From Phyllobacterium calauticae (lineage in GTDB: Bacteria > Pseudomonadota > Alphaproteobacteria > Rhizobiales > Rhizobiaceae), in NCBI RefSeq assembly GCF_019991125.1, contig NZ_JAGENB010000002.1, forward strand, positions 1,110,416-1,174,415: a stretch of 64,000 nucleotides of DNA, in the 5' to 3' direction. Under the pieces are notes generated by a model. The model was given only the letters and a program-made list of their open reading frames with translations, did not search any database and was not told the DNA's origin. How positions within the stretch are numbered: the first letter of the stretch is position 1; each line of letters opens with the position of its first letter. Position numbers and translations under genes: made by a program. Positions 40,518-48,644 of this stretch are shown one piece after another.

Positions 40518-40930
40518 TGTGTTTTCTTTCGTGACGAGCGTTTTAAATCACTCGCAGTCTTCCCTGCATTGGCAAGTGCAACCGACGTTTTATCTTGTTG
40601 TTCTGGCTGGTGAATTTGCGGTGGTTCGCAGCGATTTAATCCAAGTGCGGCGACTCGATCTGGCGGCAGTGCAATAGGTTTCAAGACAATGTGCCAAAAA
40701 ACACCTTCGTCGTTGTCAACGTTGTAGCGCTCAACCACCTCATATGCGTCATATGGAGCAGGAACGTCTTCATCGCCGTCATCTTCCCATTTGAGAGCGA
40801 GCACATCCCCGATCATTGGCACGAGGCCATCATACACTGCACTTGAATGCACTACGCCCTTGGTCAGCCTGCCGTCATCGATAAGCCAGTGAACGTAGAT
40901 GTCGAAGGGTTCGGAAGATTGTAACGTCAT
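40514..40930 (-). CDS. hypothetical acidic phage protein
   Basis: 138 residues: acidic beta-rich N-terminal domain (FDIYVHWLIDDGRLTKGVVHSS; VLALKWEDDGDEDVPAPYDAYEVVERYNVDNDEGVFWHIVL) and a basic, probably disordered C-terminus (NAGKTASDLKRSSRKKTQ). Coupled by ATGA to paralogue B of the HTH pair. No recognised family. Confidence 0.55.
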   Translation of the reverse strand: MTLQSSEPFDIYVHWLIDDGRLTKGVVHSSAVYDGLVPMIGDVLALKWEDDGDEDVPAPYDAYEVVERYNVDNDEGVFWHIVLKPIALPPDRVAALGLNRCEPPQIHQPEQQDKTSVALANAGKTASDLKRSSRKKTQ

Positions 40931-41089
40931 TCTTCATGCTCTTTCCACGAAAATTATGTGCAGGGCGTGCTCCTTTGCCTCATCCAAATATTATTAACGT
41001 CATACCAAATGTCCGCCCATTTTCCAATGGACGCTAGTCGTAGTAGAGCACCACCCAACGATTGCGGCTTTCTGTGGAGAGATGGACGA

Positions 41090-42307
41090 TTATGATCTCG
41101 TTTTTCTTTCCGCCCCCATCTCAAAGGCAATTACCGTTGCATTTCGAGATGTCGAGACAAAATCGGCCCATGCTTTCATAAGCTTTTTTCGCTTCGCCAA
41201 AGCATCAGAACGTCGGTAGGCTTGCTCAACAGCATCACCAATCTTGTGAGCAAGCGCTGCCTCGGCAAGTTCTCTTGGGAAAGTAGTGCGATCACCAACC
41301 CAATCTCTGAAGGATGAACGGAAGCCATGGACCGTTACATCGACCTTCATTCGCCTGAGAAGCATTTCCATGCTCATATTGGAAAGGGGCCGCTCCGGCT
41401 TATGCCCTGGGAAAATGAATTCATTGACCTTCGCATCGTGCAGCGGTCGCAATAAGTTCACGGCGGCATCCACCAGTGGGACGCGATGTTCTTTGCCAGC
41501 TTTCATTCTTTCAGCGGGAACAGTCCACACTCCAGCTTCAAAATCAACCTCGCTCCATTTTGCTCCCAGAACCTCACCAGAGCGCGCAGCAGTCAAGATA
41601 AGGAATTCTAGCGCACGAGCAGCCATGGCTTCTGCTGACCTCACACGGGGCAGAAAATCAGGCAAATCAGCATAGGCCATTGCGGCGTGATGGCCGCGGG
41701 TAAGCGTTTTGGTTTCGGAGGGCAGGGCACCTTGCAGATGGCCACGCCATAGGGCAGGGTTCTCGCCAATGCGCCATCCTTTGACTTTGGCAAAATCGAG
41801 CACCCTTTCAATGCGTCCTCGCAGTCTGGATGCTGTCTCGCGCTTTTCCTGCCATATCGGAGTTAGAACCTGCAGGACATCATCAGTCTCGATCTGTGAC
41901 ACCTTCTTGCTGCGTATCTTTTCGCAATAGACCTTGAGCGTCATTTTCCATTGAGCGCGGTGTTTGTCATTCCGGAACTCTGAATCGATCGTCGCAAGAT
42001 ACTTGTCCGAACAATCTCCGAAAGTTGGCTCCGCCTCCTTTCTCTTCTCGGTAATAGGATCAAGGCCAGTTGCCAGCTGGGTACGATATTCCGCTGAGAA
42101 CTCCCGAGCAGTTGCAAGACTGATTGCTGGATAGGCACCAAAACCCATCTCACGCCGGCGGTCTTCCCGAGACCACATGAACACCCAGAACTTTGTTCCG
42201 GAGGGTGTCACCTTGAGATACAGGCCTCCGCCGTCGCTGTAACGACCCGCTTTGAGATTGGCGGATTTGATGAATTTATCGGACAGTTTGTATCTGGGGC
42301 GCGCCAT
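41090..42307 (-). CDS. int: phage tyrosine integrase (P4-type with DUF4102 N-terminus)
   Basis: 405 residues from ATG 42307 (MARPRYKLS); an extension to 42358 would be translated from the arm-site repeats and is unlikely. The N-terminal DUF4102 domain (LSDKFIKSANLKAGRYSDGGGLYLKVTPSGTKFWVF) binds arm sites, a central SAM-like domain follows, and the catalytic domain shows Arg in TAARSGEVLGAKWSEVD, HGFRSSFRDW, LAHKIGD and the nucleophile region EQAYRRSD. It recombines attP with the 3' end of tRNA-Ser. Transcribed away from attR into the prophage; arm-type repeats lie directly in front of its start, so self-control is plausible. Confidence 0.93.
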   Translation of the reverse strand: MARPRYKLSDKFIKSANLKAGRYSDGGGLYLKVTPSGTKFWVFMWSREDRRREMGFGAYPAISLATAREFSAEYRTQLATGLDPITEKRKEAEPTFGDCSDKYLATIDSEFRNDKHRAQWKMTLKVYCEKIRSKKVSQIETDDVLQVLTPIWQEKRETASRLRGRIERVLDFAKVKGWRIGENPALWRGHLQGALPSETKTLTRGHHAAMAYADLPDFLPRVRSAEAMAARALEFLILTAARSGEVLGAKWSEVDFEAGVWTVPAERMKAGKEHRVPLVDAAVNLLRPLHDAKVNEFIFPGHKPERPLSNMSMEMLLRRMKVDVTVHGFRSSFRDWVGDRTTFPRELAEAALAHKIGDAVEQAYRRSDALAKRKKLMKAWADFVSTSRNATVIAFEMGAERKTRS

Positions 42308-42310
42308 ATT

Positions 42311-42347
42311 CAATCCCACTTTCAATCCCACTTTGGAAGTGGGATTG
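42311..42347. repeat. integrase arm-type sites, right end
   Basis: Two tandem CAATCCCACTTT units (42311-42322, 42323-42334) and an inverted copy AAGTGGGATTG (42337-42347), directly upstream of the int start and 106 bases from attR. They match the tandem units at 6048-6071. Confidence 0.62.
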
Positions 42348-42442
42348 AGGCGTATCATAGCGGACGCACGTGGACGTAGGAAGTGGTCATGTATTTGATT
42401 TTAAATACCAATATGGATGCCAGTGGATACTGGCGGATGGTA

Positions 42443-42467
42443 GTTCGACGGACACCCCCTCCGCCAT
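42443..42467. repeat. attR
   Basis: GTTCGA-CGGA-CACCCCCTCCGCCAT, matching attL at 21 of 25 bases with the last 15 exact. It resembles a tRNA-Ser T-arm and acceptor end but has no tRNA upstream. It lies 12 bases before the stop of the response regulator gene on the other strand. Confidence 0.9.
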
Positions 42468-42479
42468 ATCCCATTGCCA

Positions 42480-43070
42480 TTATCCACCCATCGTCATGCG
42501 AACGAATTCGACAACGGACGTCGTGCCAAGTTTTGTCGAGATATTCACGCGGTGGGCGTCGACAGTCCGGGGCGATATGCCGAGGGCATTGGCGATGCCC
42601 TTCGTGTCGAAGCCGCGGCAGATCATGTTGAGGATCTCGCTTTCGCGCGGCGTCAGTGTCGCAAGCAAGGCCTCGTCCTGTTGCCGCTCGAGCGCGGTGT
42701 CGAGCAATCGTTCCATCGCACGGATGGTTGCAAACAGGGTGTCGGCATCAACGGGCTTGGAGAGAAAATCCGTGACGCCAACCTGAAAGGCCGCGCGGCA
42801 GGCCGCAACATCGCCATGTCCGGTCAAAATGACCAGCGGCCAGCGGATTCCCTGCGCAAGAAGCCGTTGATGCAGTTCAAGGCCATTCACCTGCGGCATT
42901 GTCAGATCCACCAGCAGGTATCCCGGCTTGTTCCGGTCGACTTGCTCGAGGAAAGTGCTGGCATCGACGAAGGTCCGGACGGTCATGTCCCGGGCGCGAA
43001 ACAACAGCGACAGACCTTCCCTGACCGCATCGTCGTCATCGATGAGATAGATGGGGTATTGCGATGTCAT
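42480..43070 (-). CDS. FixJ-family two-component response regulator
   Basis: 196 residues from ATG 43070 (the frame continues upstream to 43112). Receiver domain 1-120 with acidic pocket IDDDDA, phosphoacceptor D55 in YLLVDLTMP, Thr in ILTGHG and Lys in FLSKPVDA; output domain is a LuxR-type HTH (LTPRESEILNMICRGFDTKGIANALGISPRTVDAHRVNI). It is divergent from a histidine kinase gene starting at 43335, which is presumably its partner. Prophage attR is immediately behind its 3' end, so integration leaves the gene intact. Confidence 0.9.
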   Translation of the reverse strand: MTSQYPIYLIDDDDAVREGLSLLFRARDMTVRTFVDASTFLEQVDRNKPGYLLVDLTMPQVNGLELHQRLLAQGIRWPLVILTGHGDVAACRAAFQVGVTDFLSKPVDADTLFATIRAMERLLDTALERQQDEALLATLTPRESEILNMICRGFDTKGIANALGISPRTVDAHRVNISTKLGTTSVVEFVRMTMGG

Positions 43071-43334
43071 GCCGTCGATCCTGCCCGGACAATTGATTTT
43101 GCAATATCGCACCGCGGTGGTTTGCGCGAATCATATTCGCGCGAGTACTCAAGCCATGATACGCCCGTTGAAACGTTTCATCACAGGTCATTCCGTTGCA
43201 CAGGAAAAAATGGCGGGGATAGAAGGCGGCAAATCAATCTGACGCGTTGCCGCTATCAACGTGCTATGAATTCATTGAGGTGAGGCTGCCGGTTCAAGGC
43301 ATCCAATTGGGACAACGGCAATTCCGGTGCGGCG

Positions 43335-44987
43335 ATGGTGAAACCATATTCGATCAGGGCCTTTCTCGTTCAGTGGATTGCAATTGAGCTTGTGGTTATC
43401 GCAATCGTTGCCGCCATATCCGTGATCCAGCTTCGCGACGATTTTGCTTTTAAACGTTTGGTATTGACGACTGAACTTTCGGCGCGAGCGGCGGAGATAC
43501 GGACGAGCCTGACGCTGTTGCAACCGGTGTTGCAATTGCCTGACGATAGTACCCATCCGTCATTCCGGCAGATTGCCATGGGCATTTTGAAAACCAACCC
43601 CTATTGCAACAGCATCCGCCTCTATGAGGCCAAGCCTGGCCAATCGGAGTTGAGCGAAACGATCAGCGTGCCCTCCATGAGCGCGGCGCCGGAAGAGGCG
43701 GATTTGCAAACCATCATGGGTGCCGTTGAGCGCCAGCCCGAAGGGGACATTGTCGCCCGTCCATTGCCTCAATTTGCCGGGCACGTCGTGTTTGCAATGA
43801 AGTTCATGAACCGGCAGACACCAGCGGCCATCGTCGCGGTCTATGATGCCGCCAAGGCAGTTCAGTCGATTCACGTGCCTGAAAACATAGAATATCAACT
43901 CCGCATGGGGAATAGGCTGATCTATATGGCAAACCCGCAAGATCATGGGTTTTTGCAAAAAGTCCTGCCATGGTTTTCGGTGGATCTGACCAGGACACCC
44001 CTGCATCCCGATGATGATGCCCAATTCCATTCGCATTTAGAAAAGCGTGTCACACTTGGCGAAGTGCTGGATTGGCGGATGATTGTCCCTCTGTCGATAC
44101 TCGGTCTTGCTGGTCTCTATGCATTTCATCTGCTGGTGAACCAGCGCGCGGCGTTGGCACAAGCGCGAGAGGCCGAGCAGTCAGTACGCCGGCAGATGGA
44201 TTCGCTTCGGCATGAAAACCGGTTGTCCCAAGCCTTGCGGGTCAATGCTGTCGGCGAATTGGCATCGGGCATCGCGCATGAGCTTACGCAGCCCCTTACC
44301 GCTTTGCTCAGCCAGAGCCAGGCGGGACTCATTCTCCTGGAGAAGGGGGAAGCCGGGAACAGGGACGGCAGCCTCAAGCAAGCGCTCGCCGCCAATGTTC
44401 GCGAGGCTCAACGTGCCGGCAAAATCCTCCACAGAATGCGCGATTACATTGTCGGGAACGATATTCAACCCATGTTGCAGGAGCTCAACCCGTTCATCGT
44501 GAACATGGTCGAGTTGCTGCGGGTGAAACTCAGCGAACAGAATATCGAGGTTTCGATGGATTTTGCCACTCCCTCGCCAAAATCGGTTGTGGGTGCCATT
44601 GAGCTCGAACAGGTCATTCACAATCTTCTGCGGAATGCTGTCGATGCCTTGTCCGAATGCAGGCATGACCGCAAGAGGATCCCCATCAGGACGTTCAGTC
44701 AGGATACGGTCAATATCATCGAAATTGCTGATAACGGCCCGGGACTATCCGACGAGGTCCTGAAAAACCTGTTCCGTCCGTTCTTCACGACCAAGGAGAA
44801 CGGCATGGGCCTCGGTCTTTCGCTGTGCGCGCGTTTGCTTGAGCGGTCGGGCGGTACACTCCATGCCCGCAATGACAACGGAGCGGTGTTCTGGATTGTG
44901 CTGCCTGGGGAAGGGATGACATCGCCGCTCATATTTCAAGGATCAAGGGACAGTGGTCCGACACTTCCGGTGCCGTCACCACCGTGA
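43335..44987 (+). CDS. membrane sensor histidine kinase (DctB/FixL-like)
   Basis: 550 residues. Membrane segments at about 10-30 and 249-268 enclose a 220-residue periplasmic sensor. A coiled coil (AQAREAEQSVRRQMDSLRHENRLSQA) leads to the dimerisation helix with H315 in ASGIAHELTQPLTALL, then the ATPase: N box LLRNAVDAL, DNGPGLS, FFTTKENGMGLGLSLC. It probably phosphorylates the divergently encoded FixJ-type regulator. The last 20 codons overlap the 3' end of the convergent EEP-family gene by 59 bases. No cytosolic PAS domain is evident, so the periplasmic domain is the likely input. Confidence 0.9.
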   Translation: MVKPYSIRAFLVQWIAIELVVIAIVAAISVIQLRDDFAFKRLVLTTELSARAAEIRTSLTLLQPVLQLPDDSTHPSFRQIAMGILKTNPYCNSIRLYEAKPGQSELSETISVPSMSAAPEEADLQTIMGAVERQPEGDIVARPLPQFAGHVVFAMKFMNRQTPAAIVAVYDAAKAVQSIHVPENIEYQLRMGNRLIYMANPQDHGFLQKVLPWFSVDLTRTPLHPDDDAQFHSHLEKRVTLGEVLDWRMIVPLSILGLAGLYAFHLLVNQRAALAQAREAEQSVRRQMDSLRHENRLSQALRVNAVGELASGIAHELTQPLTALLSQSQAGLILLEKGEAGNRDGSLKQALAANVREAQRAGKILHRMRDYIVGNDIQPMLQELNPFIVNMVELLRVKLSEQNIEVSMDFATPSPKSVVGAIELEQVIHNLLRNAVDALSECRHDRKRIPIRTFSQDTVNIIEIADNGPGLSDEVLKNLFRPFFTTKENGMGLGLSLCARLLERSGGTLHARNDNGAVFWIVLPGEGMTSPLIFQGSRDSGPTLPVPSPP

Positions 44988-45729
44988 ACTCCCGAACCTC
45001 GACGTTCTGGTTCACCAGCATGTAATCGGCGAACCGTCCCTGCTTGCGATAATGCGAACTGCGGGTACCGTTGAACCCTCCGGCCGTGACCAGATCCGTC
45101 AGGCCTATCTCGGCGAGCACCGCAAAGGTCTCGCTTCCGGGTTCAACATTGAAATCGCCGCACACGATCAGCGGGTCACCCGGCGCGGCAATCCCGGATG
45201 CCAGTTGCTTCAGCCTGCGGGCCTGCGCCAGCCGTTCGGGCGTATCCATCTTCCCGTTGACATCGCGCAGCCCGTGCATATGCGCTATGGCGACCATCCG
45301 GTCGCGCGCATAGTCGTAAACCCGGATTGCATGCGCAGACCGCGACCTCGGATGATCGCCATAGCCATGCGGCGAAAACCCCTTGTGCACGAAGTCCTGT
45401 GCCTGCGCCGTAACCGGCAGGGAGTTCCGCACGAACGTCGCGAGCCCCCACTGCGAGGGCACCGGCTGATCACCGTTCCACAATACGCCCTGGGCTGCCG
45501 GACAGAATATGGCCGTATGGTTGGCAAGTGCGGCCGCAACATCGCGGAAAAAATTCGCGCGCTGGGGCAGGACATGATCCCCGTCGCGATACAAGAGCCA
45601 ATCTTCCCTGGTCGCGGGACTGTGGACCACCTCCTGCAGGCATAGAATATCCGGCTGATCCGTTTGGAGATAGGATATCAACGGTTCGTGCAGCTTGCCG
45701 CCCCAGCCGTTGAGGCTCATGATTCGCAT
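44929..45729 (-). CDS. endonuclease/exonuclease/phosphatase family protein
   Basis: 266 residues with the EEP-family motifs: N-terminal MSLNGWGG, ILCLQEV (metal-binding Glu), AHMHGLRD, VCGDFNVEP (catalytic Asp-x-Asn) and VSDHCPLI at the end. No signal peptide, so cytosolic; substrate (nucleic acid or phosphoester) cannot be told from the sequence. An in-frame ATG at 45720 is an equally good start. Its 3' end overlaps the kinase gene on the opposite strand by 59 bases. Confidence 0.85.
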   Translation of the reverse strand: MRIMSLNGWGGKLHEPLISYLQTDQPDILCLQEVVHSPATREDWLLYRDGDHVLPQRANFFRDVAAALANHTAIFCPAAQGVLWNGDQPVPSQWGLATFVRNSLPVTAQAQDFVHKGFSPHGYGDHPRSRSAHAIRVYDYARDRMVAIAHMHGLRDVNGKMDTPERLAQARRLKQLASGIAAPGDPLIVCGDFNVEPGSETFAVLAEIGLTDLVTAGGFNGTRSSHYRKQGRFADYMLVNQNVEVREFTVVTAPEVSDHCPLILEI

Positions 45730-46208
45730 GCCCTACATCTCCATGGGACTCATTTGAAGCGGGGACAGGTTAGGTCGTGCACTCATAAATGTGATCGAAA
45801 TGGCGCCTGAAACGGCAAGAAGATGCAAGGAGAGATGCGAAGGGCGGGGCCTTTCCCCCGGCCGAGCGGCTCGACACGGCAGCTTGCAGCCGTTTCGGCG
45901 TCCGCAGGATATGGTCCATTTGCCCGGCTCCATCGTCGCAAAGACTCGACAATGAACCACATTGCCATCGCCTTTGCTCCTTGTAACCAAACAAATGGCC
46001 TCATACCATTTCAATCAGATTTATAAGTGTACGACCTAGGATACTGCTCCCAATAAGCAAACCTTGGCCGGGGAGCCGACCCACTGGAAAGACAATCAGC
46101 GCTATCGGCAAACGGGAATCGCAAAATATTAAACTTCTGATGGTTGATGGAACCCGGATTCGGATGGTCCAGTCTTTGACTTTTCCGTTGTTGTTGAAAA
46201 GGCCAATC
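45730..46208. other. intergenic stretch without convincing genes
   Basis: About 480 bases between EEP-family and GNAT genes. Small frames exist (for example plus 45823-46026) but are arginine/proline-rich shadow-type readings without ribosome sites. It should contain both divergent promoters; none could be assigned with confidence. Confidence 0.5.
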
Positions 46209-46685
46209 ATGCGCACGCGCCCCATCATTGCCACTGATCTTGATTTGATATGCCAGCACCGGGAGAGGATGTTTCTTGAGGCTGGCCGGGCTCAGGATGT
46301 TTTGACACTCATGGCGGAACCCTTCCGGCAATGGCTTGCGGTACGTTTGACCGCCGGATCCTATTTCGGTTTCGTGGCCGAGGAAGACGGTTGCCCCGTT
46401 GGTGCCGTGGGGCTGATGGAAATCGATTGGCCTCCGCACCCCGCCCATCCGATGGACTCCCGACGCGGCTATGTCCTCAATGTCTTCGTGGAGCCTGAAT
46501 ACCGGGGGCGGGGAATTGCTCGCCGATTGATGAAAGAAGCGGAGAGCGCGTTTCTGGCGCGGGGGATCACCTATGCCATCCTGCATGCGACGGTTGCCGG
46601 ACGGCCGATTTACGAAGAAGATGGCTGGATGCCAACCACCGAAATGGCCAAGGCTTTGTCGGCAACGGGTGCCAATTACCGCTGA
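46209..46685 (+). CDS. GNAT family N-acetyltransferase
   Basis: 158 residues from ATG 46209, with AAAAGG six bases upstream; the upstream extension to 46140 lacks one. Typical GNAT order: RTRPIIATDLDLICQHRERMF (motif C/D), YFGFVAEEDGCPVGAVGLMEID, and the acetyl-CoA loop VEPEYRGRGIARRLMKEAE followed by ILHATVAGRPIYEEDGW. Substrate unknown. Convergent with the MFS gene, whose 3' end it overlaps by ten bases. Confidence 0.88.
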   Translation: MRTRPIIATDLDLICQHRERMFLEAGRAQDVLTLMAEPFRQWLAVRLTAGSYFGFVAEEDGCPVGAVGLMEIDWPPHPAHPMDSRRGYVLNVFVEPEYRGRGIARRLMKEAESAFLARGITYAILHATVAGRPIYEEDGWMPTTEMAKALSATGANYR

Positions 46686-47893
46686 AACCCGGGAACAGGC
46701 TGGGCTTGCGGAAACGGCCTGAATGTCAGGGCGATCAGGAATGCGCCGATACCGATAGCCCAGGCTCCGATATAGAGCCATTCGTAGCTGGCGAATGTGT
46801 CGTAGATCAAACCTCCGGCCAACGGACCCGTTGCCATGCCCAAACTGGCGGCCATGGCTGTTCCGCCGATGATGGTGCCCATCATGCGCATCGGGAAATT
46901 CTCGCGCGCCAGTACGGCATAGAGCGGCATGACACCGGCATAGATGAAGCCGAATAGTGCGGCCACCGCATAAAACCCGGCAAGTTCCCGCACGAAGACA
47001 TAGGCCAGCGCCCCGAACGCCTGGAGCAGCAGCCCGCCGACGAGCACGCGCTTGGCGCCCAAGCGATCACCGAGAACACCGAAGACAACCCGGCCGCCAA
47101 GACCTGCCAGCCCCTCCAGGCTGTAGATCGTAACCGCCGCGATCAACGGGATTCCGCAGCTGACCGCGTAACTCACCGTGTGGAAAATGGGGCCGGAGTG
47201 GGTGGCGCAGCAAAAGAAATTGGTCAGCAGCAGGATGATGAACTGAGGAGACCGGATGGCTTGCCCGATCGACATGGATGACTGCGGCTCTGCGTCCTGT
47301 AGCGCCAGGGTATTTCCCATGTCGGCGGCCGGCGGGCGGCGCACCAGGAGGGCGACGGGAATCATCACGGCGGCAGCAACCGCAGCGATGATCAGCATGG
47401 ATGTCCGCCAGCCATGGATCGAAACAAGCCATGCCGCCAGCGGCGACATGGTCATCGGCGCCATTCCCATGCCTGCCGAAACAAGAGACACGGCAAGGCT
47501 GCGCTGGGTGTCGAACCAGCCGGTGACGCATGCCATCATCGGCGCGAAGATTGCCGCGGTCGCGGCGCCGACAAGCAGGCCGAAGACCAGTTGAAACTCG
47601 ACAAGCGACGTAGCCCGGCTGGCCAGCGCCAGACTTGCTGTCAGCAGCACCGATCCCGTCAGCACCACGGGACGGGCGCCGAAGCGGTCGGACAGGTTCC
47701 CCCACAGCATGCTAGCCGATGCCATGGCGATGAACCCGATCGTCATGGCGCCTGACACGCCGGTGACGGACCAGCCGGTGTCCCGGGCAATGGGCTGGAG
47801 GAAAACCGGGAGGGAAAACATGGCGCCGATGGCCATACAGCCCAGCAAGCCGCCGGCTGCAACGATTACCCAGCGATACGAAGCATTGCTCAT
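46676..47893 (-). CDS. MFS transporter (12 membrane segments)
   Basis: 405 residues from ATG 47893, with GGAGAG seven to eight bases upstream. Twelve hydrophobic segments; MFS motif A-like loop GNLSDRFGARPVVL between segments 2 and 3 and its repeat GVLGDRLGAKRVLVGG in the second half. Overall resembles the OFA/monocarboxylate-type or NarK-like sugar-phosphate group; substrate not assignable. Convergent and overlapping by ten bases with the GNAT gene. Confidence 0.9.
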   Translation of the reverse strand: MSNASYRWVIVAAGGLLGCMAIGAMFSLPVFLQPIARDTGWSVTGVSGAMTIGFIAMASASMLWGNLSDRFGARPVVLTGSVLLTASLALASRATSLVEFQLVFGLLVGAATAAIFAPMMACVTGWFDTQRSLAVSLVSAGMGMAPMTMSPLAAWLVSIHGWRTSMLIIAAVAAAVMIPVALLVRRPPAADMGNTLALQDAEPQSSMSIGQAIRSPQFIILLLTNFFCCATHSGPIFHTVSYAVSCGIPLIAAVTIYSLEGLAGLGGRVVFGVLGDRLGAKRVLVGGLLLQAFGALAYVFVRELAGFYAVAALFGFIYAGVMPLYAVLARENFPMRMMGTIIGGTAMAASLGMATGPLAGGLIYDTFASYEWLYIGAWAIGIGAFLIALTFRPFPQAQPVPGFQR

Positions 47894-47970
47894 TGCTCTC
47901 TCCATTTTACTGGCTGTTGCCGAAAGCCCATGCCATGCAGGCGGTGCAAACCGTTGTTCGCCCCGCCGTG

Positions 47971-48600
47971 TTATCTGGGCCGCGCGACAACGCGCACTTT
48001 ACCGCTTTTGCCGCCGCCACAGAAAAACTGATCGCCGCCGTCGGACTCGAGCCCCGACACGCCGGTGCCTGAAGGCATGTCGAGAATGGTCAGGACATTG
48101 CCGGTCGCTGGATCGATGCGCCTGACATCACTCTGATCTTGTTCCCACGTGCCGTGCCAGAGTTCGCCGTCAACCCAGGTCACCCCGGTGACCATGCGCT
48201 TGGACTCGATGGTGCGCAGAATAGCGCCTGTCTGCGGATCGATCTGGTGGATTTTCCGGCCCTGGTGCTGCCCGACCCAGAGCGTCCCTTCTGCCCATGC
48301 AAGCCCTGAATCGCCGCCGCCGCCGGGCGCCGGGATTGTCGAGAGCACGTTGCCTGTCTCCGGGTCGACCTTCTGGATGCGATCTTCGGCAATCTGGAAG
48401 AGATATTGGCCATCGAAAGCGGTTCCGGCGTGCGCGGCGATGTCAAAGGAGCGCAACACGGTGCCGCTCGCCGGATCAAGGGCATTCAGCCGTTCTCCCG
48501 ATGCAAACCAGACATTCCGGCCATCGAAGGTAACCCCGGCCACCTGGTCAGTGCCGGGAAACGGGCCATATTCGCGGAGAATTTTGGCAGATTGTTTCAT
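47971..48600 (-). CDS. beta-propeller protein (glutamine-cyclotransferase/PQQ-like repeats)
   Basis: 209 residues made of repeated blades of the form [L/I]-x-P-x-[T/S]-G-x-V-L (LDPASGTVLRSF; VDPETGNVLSTI; IDPQTGAILRTI; IDPATGNVLTIL) with LWxGQ/LWHGT strands. It has no signal peptide. AAGGATG precedes the ATG. Same direction as, and 44 bases after, the winged-helix regulator gene; the pair may form a small operon. Biochemical role unknown; may bind a small ligand or act as a lactonase-like fold. Confidence 0.78.
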   Translation of the reverse strand: MKQSAKILREYGPFPGTDQVAGVTFDGRNVWFASGERLNALDPASGTVLRSFDIAAHAGTAFDGQYLFQIAEDRIQKVDPETGNVLSTIPAPGGGGDSGLAWAEGTLWVGQHQGRKIHQIDPQTGAILRTIESKRMVTGVTWVDGELWHGTWEQDQSDVRRIDPATGNVLTILDMPSGTGVSGLESDGGDQFFCGGGKSGKVRVVARPR

Positions 48601-48644
48601 AATTTCATCCTTGTCACCTGACTGCTGAATATTTCCTCCTGACC

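Larger units (their letters stand above)
5980..42467. mobile_element. temperate podovirus-type prophage, about 36.5 kb, integrated at tRNA-Ser
   Basis: The element is bounded by an exact 15-bp repeat CACCCCCTCCGCCAT (5980-5994 and 42453-42467) inside a 25-bp repeat with four mismatches. The integrase is at the right end, the repressor and early operon at the left. Modules run early control, replication-like, packaging, head, short-tail/ejection proteins, tail fibre, lysis and accessory genes. There is no tape-measure gene, tail tube or sheath; adaptor, nozzle and three large internal proteins point to a short-tailed phage. All core modules look intact, so it could be inducible. The size is similar to that of Brucella podophages, but relatedness was not tested. 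Confidence 0.93.

Noticed and set aside
5980..42467. CRISPR array or insertion sequences inside the prophage
   Set aside because: No regularly spaced repeats and no transposase-like proteins were seen; repeats found are att, arm, operator and iteron-like elements.
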